NCBI GenBank assembly: GCA_001643675.2
Contig: LSRY02000041.1
Span: forward strand, 748,501-812,500
DNA from: Monocercomonoides exilis
Lineage: Eukaryota; Preaxostyla; Oxymonadida; Polymastigidae
Direction: 5' to 3'
Length of the DNA: 64,000 bases
The notes under the pieces are model-generated. The model had not been told where the DNA came from. It did no database searches and saw only the letters and a program-made list of their open reading frames with translations. The stretch's first letter is position 1, and every line of letters begins with the position of its first letter. Of the stretch, positions 57,301 to 64,000 are shown in pieces. The translations under genes were made by a program, and so were the position numbers.

Positions 57301-59367
57301 GAAACAGATGGAGTGTTATTTGAAATGCTTGAATTGTCATTTGCTGATAATTGCGGAGATTGAGGTGATGATAAAGAAGAAGAAATCGATGGAGAAGAAG
57401 AATTTGAAGAAGAATTTGAAGAAGAATTTGAAGAAGAATTTGAAGAAGAATTTGAAGAAGAAGAAGAAGAAGAATCTTGAAGTGAATTTGACAAATGACT
57501 TTTATCATAATTCTCTGAATTGTTTGAAGCAGCATTTGATGAAGCATTTGAAGAAATATTTGAAGAGTTATCAGGTTTCAATTGGCTATCTGTTATCACT
57601 CCAACTGGAGATTTTCTTTGCTTTGGGAAATGGCTTATTCGATAAACTGAATCAGAAACAGTTTCATTATGGAAATTTGGATCATTTTGAAGACTATGTG
57701 AATGATATATTTGAACATGATTGGAAATAGAAGAATAAGAAAATTGATTATTGGGAGAAGAAGAAGAAGATGATGATGATGATGATAAAGATGATGCAAT
57801 TGATGATAATTGTGAATTTTCAGATAAAAATTCATTTGTTTTGCTGAATGAATGAGTTGAAGTTGGAAACATCTGATTTGAAGAAGATGGAGTGTTTTGT
57901 TTGAAATCATTGATAACTTTGAGATTCTTCAGAAACACAAACTGAGAGGAAGGAGGAACAATCCAGTCAGGAACGAACGATACAACTGGAAATGTGGAAG
58001 AAGAGGAAGAAGAGGAAGAAGAGGAAGAAGAGGAAGAAGAGGAAGAAGAGGAAGAAGAAGAGGAAGAAGATGATGACGAAGATGAAGAGAAAGATGAAGA
58101 AGAGGAGGAGAAAGATGTTGAAACTCCTTTTGTGCATTCAGCTTTATCATTTTCAATGTTTTGTTCAATATTCTCATAATTAAGTTTATTTTCATCTCTC
58201 TCTGAAAATGAAGGCAAACGACAATATGATTGATAAAGCACGCTCAAAAACTGCCTTTTCATGTATTTTCTGCACTCCCGCATTGTTTTCTGTATCTTTT
58301 CATTCTCCTTCATCAAAAGCATCCGATTCTTCTCGTTTTCGTCGATTAATCCATTGCATAATCTTTTATTCTTGCTGAATTTACCTTCGATTTCGTTCTC
58401 TTTCTTCTTTTGCAAGTTTATTTCTCCATTTTCCGTTCCTCTTTCTCTTTCTCTTTCTTTTTCCCCTCTTCCCTCTTTATCTTCTTCTCTTTCTCTTTCC
58501 ATTTCCCCTCTTCCTTCTCCTTCCCTTTCTTCTCCTTCCTCTCCTCCCTTTTCTTTCCTCCTCTTATCAAAGAACCTCAGCACCACCAGCCATTCATTCG
58601 GCCTCAGATGGCTCGTCCAGCTCTTCACAGAAAGTGTGTCTTCTTCCACTTCAAACGAAGAAGGCAAAGAAATGCCACACAAATAGAACAAACGCGCTTG
58701 TTTGACAGGAGGCGGAGGAAGAGAAGGAAGCTGGCGAGTGAAGAGAAGGAAGTTCGTGTGTAAATGTGCACCGATGAGACGAAGGGGGAAAAGAGGGGTT
58801 TTGAAGAAGGAGGAGGAGAAGAAGCGGAAGAAGCTGTTTGAATAAGAAACAGAAGTGAAAGGGGGTTTGATTGGCTTGAAATTGCCCTGGGGAGTGAGGG
58901 AGAAAGAGGAAGACAAACGAGAATAGGAGAAGAGGGAAATGAAATCATTGCAGGAGTTCAGTGAGGAATTATCAGAGAATTGTGTGTCTGTGTGAATGTC
59001 TCTATTTGAGGAAGAGGAAGAGGAAAAAGAAGAATAGGAGGAGGAGGAGGAAGAAGAAGACAACAATAATGAGTTGACTTCACCATTAGTCCTCGAACTG
59101 CCCATTCCATCGAACTTCTGTGAAAAAGCCGAGAAATTCGGCTGAAACGTGCGAAGCGCCAAAAATTGGCTATTTTTTTCGATTTTCCCAATTTTGTTGA
59201 AGTCAAACAGAAGCATTTCAGAATTAGCTGAGTGCATTTCTTCTTTGTTGGCTTCGATGAATGGAAGAAGAGAAGAAAGGGAAAGAGAAGAAGGAGAGAG
59301 AAGAGATGAGAGGGATTTGAGGGAGAGGGTGTGGGGGGTGAGGATGTTTGGAGTGGAAGAAGAAGAA

Positions 59368-59402
<35 letters not shown>

Positions 59403-59614
59403 GGAGGAGGAGGAAGATTGAAATGATTGATTTGTGGTTAAAGAAGAATAAGAAGAAGAAGAAAAAGATGATGACGATGAAAAGGAAGAAGAACGAGATG
59501 TGTTAGAATCTTGTGGAGAATTCTGCAAGTAATAAGAAGGCAAAGTAACAGAAGAAGAAGAAGAAGAGGAGGAGGAGGAGGAAGAAGAAGATGTTGATGA
59601 AATTGATAAGGAAG

Positions 59615-59645
<31 letters not shown>

Positions 59646-62600
59646 AGACGAAGAAGAAGCAAGAGGAGAGCGAGAAAGAGGAGAAGAAGTGCGAGAAAGG
59701 TTCTGTCTTTGAATGGAGCGATTGCTTGGCCGGCGATGAATGCTGAGTCTAACTAGGCCGAGTGAAGAGAGTGAAGAAGAATGGACAAGAGAAGATTGAG
59801 GAGAGGAAGAGGGAGAGGAGGAGGAGGAAGAAGATGGAGAAGAAAAGGATGAGGATGAGGATGAGGATGAGGATGAGGATGTTGATGTGGATAAAGAAGA
59901 AGAGGAAGATGACACAGAAGAAGAAGAAGATGATGATGACACTCTATCATTTGAAGTGACTGTATTCAAATTACGCTGATTGGATGAAGTGTTTTGAAGT
60001 GATTGAGAAGTGATTAAACAAGAAGAAGAGGAGGAAGAGGAGGAAAAGGAGGAAGAAGAGGAAGAAGAGGATGAGGAAGAAGGAGAAGGAGGAGGAGAAG
60101 AAGAAGAAGGAGAAGAAGATGATGATGAATTGTCGAATGATGTGACACGAGAAGGCGGAGGAGAAGGGAAAGGGAAAGGAGAAGGAAGAAGCTGCTGAGC
60201 ACCTGTTTTCTTTGAATTTTGTGTGATTTTATTTGAAATTTCAATGTTTTGCTTGTTTTGTGGTGTTGTGTTAAGAGATGAAGCAGAAGCAGACTTGGAA
60301 ATTATTTTGCTATCTTTCAATGAATTGTCATTCAAATTGATTTGCTGAGAAGAAGAAGAAGAAGAAGATGGAATATTCTTTTTTGCATTCACATTTCGGT
60401 CTCCATTTTCCTTTTCCTTTTCATTTTCTTTCAATTTTTCACTTGCACTTGCATTTGAACAAGTGTTTATGTTATCATTTATCTTCAAATCAATTCGTTC
60501 ATTTCCTTTTCCCTTATTCACCTCATCTTCTCCTCCATCTTTCTTCCCTTCTTTCATTTTCTCTCTTTCCTTCCATTTCTCCACTTTCTCTTCAAATCTC
60601 CTTTTTTCCTCTTCAACCTGCTTAGCACAATAATCAGGCATAACTGAACCAACTTCAAACATCTGCTGAAGCTGAGAAAATGTTGTTTTCAGCCAATTTT
60701 GATGCAAAAACAAGAGAGAATTCGAAACACTTCGAAGAGAAAGAAGACTAAACTGGATGAAATGCTGAGTGAAGGAGAGGTCGGGAAAGCAAGAGTTGGG
60801 ATGCGGAATGAAAGAGAGTGGAATGCTTGGAAGAAACTGGTGAAGAGGAGGAAGATGAAGATGATGATGAAGATGATGATGAGGATGATGACTGTTGTTG
60901 TTGGGTATAATAGATTGTGTGAAGTATTCAGAAATAGATCTGTTGCGAATGAAAGAAGAAGAACGGGAGGAAGAACAGGAGAAGGAGGAAGATGACGATG
61001 ACATCGCTGTTGATATTGAAGGATTTTTAAGACTTTTGCTAAAAGAGGATTTCCTGGCAGGTTCGGACTTGTTGGCGAGATGAGAATTCAATGAAGAAGG
61101 ATAAGATGAATAAGAAGAAGAAATAGAAATAGAAGAAGAAGGAGAAGAAGAAGAAGATGATGATGATGGCAAAGAAGAAGAAGAAGAAGAAGAATTTGAA
61201 GCAGAAGAAGGAATAGCTATTTGAGAAGGTTTTATCCGAATTGTTGAAGGCATTTTCCGTTCTTCCTGTGTATTATTCACAGAATAAAAAGCATTTTCTC
61301 TTTTATCATTGATTTTATTGTTATTGTCATTATTATTATTCGAATTATTCGAATTATTCTGCTGAACAAACGCTGATTCGACAGATAAACGCGAAGAAGG
61401 CGCTGTTTCTGATGTTTTTGTGCGGTTGAGAGAGGAAAAAGAGGATATTCCTGGCCAAGTGAGTGTTGTGGCTGTGGAAGAGGTTCTTGTTGGGAGGGTG
61501 TCGTAAGTCTTGTGGGAGATTGGGGACAAGATGGAAGAAGGAATGGAAGAAGGAATGGAAGAAGGAATGGAAGAAGGAGAAGGAATAGAAGGAGAAGGTG
61601 AAGAAGGTGAAGAAGGAGAAGAGGAGGAGGAAGAAGGTGATGAAGGTGATAGAGGCACTGAAACATTCGCAGAAAAAGAAGCAGAAGAAGAATTAGATGA
61701 AACAGTGGATGAGACAGACTGACGTGGAGAAAGCAAAGAAGGCGACGAAGCAGGTAAAGCAACGTCATTTGTCTCAACAATAGAATTCTCTGTTGCAAAG
61801 GAAGAATGAAGCAGTGGATTGGAAAGAGCAGAGGAAACTTCAGCAGACAAAGAAGCAGAATTGCGAGTGTCATTAGAAGACACTGAACAAGGCGGTGTTG
61901 CTGCTTGTGTGTTTCTGAATGAGGAAATTCCTTCTTGTGATTGAGGAGAGATTAATGGAAGAGATTTCATTGTGATTGGCAGAGGAGGCAGTGGCGAAGG
62001 GCGGCGGGCGATGGGACGGCTCGAAACAGAACGGATCGGCTGCGCTGGTGGAGGAATGGGTGATTGTGTTGTTCGTATTTCTGAAGGATTTGAAATGTTG
62101 CAAGAATCGATTGAAGTGCTGTTATCATCAGATGACGAAAGAGACTTCGCTTGAGTGATGCTGATCAAATAACTGAAATTGATTGGATCAACGCTCGTTA
62201 GTTGTCTGAATAAAAAATTTAATTGCTGTATAATTTGCATCCGAGTTGTCTTTGACGTCTGAGAAATCAAATTTAGAGTGAATGAGTGAGACATAAAATT
62301 TTGGAATGGTGGAGGCAGCGACGGTGCTATGCTTAATGGGCATATCGGGGCATTGCGAATAAGTTGACTGCTTCTGTTTCCCCTCTTATTTGTTGCATCT
62401 AAAACCGAAAAAGAGTTCTCACCATTAATAATAACTGGATTGAGGACAAATTGTTCTGTACAATTTGATTCCATTTTTTCTTTAATGATTTTCTGCCTTT
62501 TTGCTACTCTTTCAGTTCTATGAGTTAAAGATAAGCCAATATTTTCCTCTTGGATAATTAAGAAGTTTTTCTTAATTCGAAGCATTTCAATTCGTCTTTT

Positions 62601-62816
62601 CAACTGAGACATCTCGTCAAGAACTTTTGTTCTAGCTTTATATAGATTTTGGAGCGAATGGAGTGAATTTGAGCGCTGAATGAGCAATTTATTGAAACAA
62701 ATGCAGCAATTCTTTATAATTCTGTGAGATTGTGAAAAATATGACATAGGGAGCTGAATGCCATTTATTCTATTTACTAATAAGATTTTTTCAACAACTC
62801 CCTTATCTTTCTGCAT
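54366..62816 (-). CDS. Giant Ser-rich protein with UVRAG/Vps38/Atg14-like islands
   Basis: Single uninterrupted minus-strand frame of 2816 aa, ATG at 62816, TAA at 54366. Most of it is low complexity: poly-Ser from TCT/TCC runs (GAA/GGA microsatellites on the plus strand), Pro-rich and Lys/Glu-rich stretches. Ordered islands remain. Residues about 35-115 have CCICFNKLL followed by a coiled coil (QNLYKARTKVLDEMSQLKRR), as in Vps38/UVRAG/Atg14 N termini. About 1374-1415: RLFYLCGISLPSSFEVEED. About 2045-2085: ERLSAGLGHVAHLLHLISVY and IPLPHPLFPAASRS, close to the family signature LG-x-V-(A/V)-HL...Y...PL-x-(Y/H)-P...GSRS. The end (2750-2816) may replace the last conserved helix region. The family forms part of the Vps34 PI3-kinase complex in autophagy and endosomal sorting. 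The assignment rests on these motifs; known members are several times shorter. Confidence 0.62.
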
Positions 62817-62902
62817 AAATCACTTTCTACACCCAGAAAAAAGAATATTTGTGCGAAATAGGCATTAGTATGGGAAATTTATCCCATAGGTGAAAGTTGA
62901 CA

Positions 62903-63341
62903 ATGTCATTATCCATTGTGAACGAGAGCTCCACAGATGATGTGCAGGAGATAAAGTTGGGAAATGAAAAGATAAATGAACTAAAAGAAAAAGACAACGA
63001 ATATAACGATGAGCTTGGACAGGAATTTTGTGAAACAATAACAAATTTAAGCACCTCATTAACGGCATTAGCTAATGAAATTGACAGTATTATTTTATTT
63101 TCTGCGAAGCATTTTAACTTTTAAAATTGTTTTAGTTCCTCTTCCAATTATTTTTGACTTTTTGCAGGAGAAATCACGCGAAGAAGAGGAATTAAAGATT
63201 CAGAATGAAGCGGAAAAAAGGAAAAAGATTAGAAAAGAAAAACTTGCTGAAAAGAAAAAAGAATTAAAAAACAAAAGGATGATGCTAGAAGTGAAGCAAT
63301 ATCTGAAAACTAAAAAGGATAACTGGACAAGAAGAGTTTGA
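62903..63341 (+). CDS. Small coiled-coil protein, two exons
   Basis: Exon 1 62903-63086 and exon 2 63136-63341, with a 49-nt intron (GTATTA...GTTTTAG); 129 aa ending WTRRV and TGA. The ATG at 62903 (MSLSIVNESSTDD) is the first in frame. Splicing joins ALANEID to IPLPIIFDFLQEKSR. The protein is highly charged: an acidic first half and a Lys/Glu/Arg coiled coil (residues about 80-125). No family recognised. It is divergent from the serine-rich gene, with only 86 bp between start codons, so the two may share a promoter region. Confidence 0.65.
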
Positions 63342-63428
63342 AAATGCGTTATTACAAATAAATTTGATTTTTTAACAATTGATATTAATTAGTCATTAGC
63401 ACTTCTTCTTGCACAAATTCAGTCACGA

Positions 63429-64000
63429 ATGTTTTCAACTCAGAATTCAAGAAATAAGTCAACTTGGACAAGACCTGAGATTATTTCTAATTTGAAAAAA
63501 TCAATCCTTTTTGTAATGGCAAAGATGAAGGAGCAAAACGACGATGAAGAAGATAATAGTGAGTCAGAAAATGAGGAAGAAGATGCAAAGAAAAATAGCC
63601 AGAAAATGGGAGATGAAAACCAAAAGGAGAGAGAAGCTGAAAAGAATGAGGAAGAAAAAAGCACAACAAAAGAGAATGAAGAGGAAGACGAGGAGGAAAA
63701 TGAAAAACGTGAGGAAGAAGAGGAAGAGGAAGAAGAAGAGAAAAAGGAGAGAAAAGATAAAGAAGATGTAGAGGAGAAAGAAGAGGAAGAGGAGAAAGAT
63801 GAAGAAAAAGATGACGAAAAGAGCGTGAAAGAACAACAAGTAGAAGAGAATGAAAAAGGAAAGGAAGAAGAAGACGAGGGAAACTCAATGGAAAAGGAAA
63901 ATGGTGAAGGAGAAGTTAAAGATAAAGACAATAATGAAAATCTATCTGAAGCAAAAGAAGAAGAAAGGGGAGAAAAAATAGATGAGATGGAGGAAATTAA
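63429..64000 (+). CDS. Highly acidic protein, 5' part (runs off the window)
   Basis: ATG at 63429, preceded by an in-frame TAG, opens a frame with no stop to the window end: 190 complete codons. The start MFSTQNSRNKSTWTRPEIIS is followed by SNLKKSILFVMAKMKEQN and then an almost pure Glu/Lys/Asp/Asn sequence. Such tracts occur in nuclear, chromatin and nucleolar proteins, but composition alone fixes no function. It begins 88 bp after the preceding gene, on the same strand. The real start could also be the Met at codon 30 (MAKMKEQNDD). Confidence 0.55.
   Translation, partial: MFSTQNSRNKSTWTRPEIISNLKKSILFVMAKMKEQNDDEEDNSESENEEEDAKKNSQKMGDENQKEREAEKNEEEKSTTKENEEEDEEENEKREEEEEEEEEEKKERKDKEDVEEKEEEEEKDEEKDDEKSVKEQQVEENEKGKEEEDEGNSMEKENGEGEVKDKDNNENLSEAKEEERGEKIDEMEEI

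Noticed and set aside
54420-62158. Many short plus- and minus-strand ORFs inside the serine-rich gene
   Set aside because: They are other frames of the GAA/GGA microsatellites within the long 2816-codon frame.

Overview
The window is nuclear DNA from a protist, strongly AT-rich, with short introns, large surface-protein genes, long purine/pyrimidine microsatellites and many decaying gene copies. The best fit is an oxymonad (Preaxostyla, Monocercomonoides/Blattamonas-like): the giant Pmp-like beta-helix receptor ending in a kinase-like domain is a type I know from that group. A parabasalid is a less likely alternative. The standard genetic code applies: the long intact genes use no in-frame TAA or TAG, and TAA, TAG and TGA all end genes. 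Introns are 44-71 nt, mostly with GTAT or GTTT donors and AG acceptors; four gene models were rebuilt across introns and all give whole codon counts.

Layout. 1-3.9 kb: debris, including a GC-rich Pmp-type relic, an acidic minus-strand relic and a small spliced fragment. 4.2-5.6 kb: an intact three-exon gene of an unrecognised helical family, with broken paralogues at 23.7-25.0 and 27.4-28.8 kb. 6.7-18.3 kb (minus strand): a Pmp-like membrane protein, GAPDH with a cysteine-rich tail, a diverged fold-back repeat, and a large Kelch/Cys-rich membrane protein. 18.9-32 kb: pseudogenes, chiefly a Pmp-like one with an unusual C-rich section. 32.2-39.9 kb: the intact 2562-aa receptor-like pseudokinase.

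40.4-53.7 kb is a nest of mobile DNA. A 9.4-kb unit bounded by inverted TTCGAA-rich arrays contains a fold-back element and a 7.7-kb hAT transposon with a perfect 8-bp target duplication, a transposase with one frameshift and one intron, and an unrelated GC-richer gene relic between the hAT ends. Next comes a DDE_Tnp_4 (PIF/Harbinger-like) transposase relic bracketed by two near-identical palindromes; its reading frame is split by a 447-bp mariner-type miniature element with a TA duplication.

54.4-62.8 kb (minus): a 2816-aa serine-rich protein in which islands resembling the UVRAG/Vps38/Atg14 family (autophagy/endosomal PI3-kinase complex) survive. Divergent from it are a two-exon coiled-coil gene (62.9-63.3 kb) and the start of a very acidic protein running off the right edge.

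The genes do not form a pathway. The window reads as a housekeeping and surface-protein neighbourhood shaped by family duplication, pseudogene decay, microsatellite growth in coding sequence and nested transposition.
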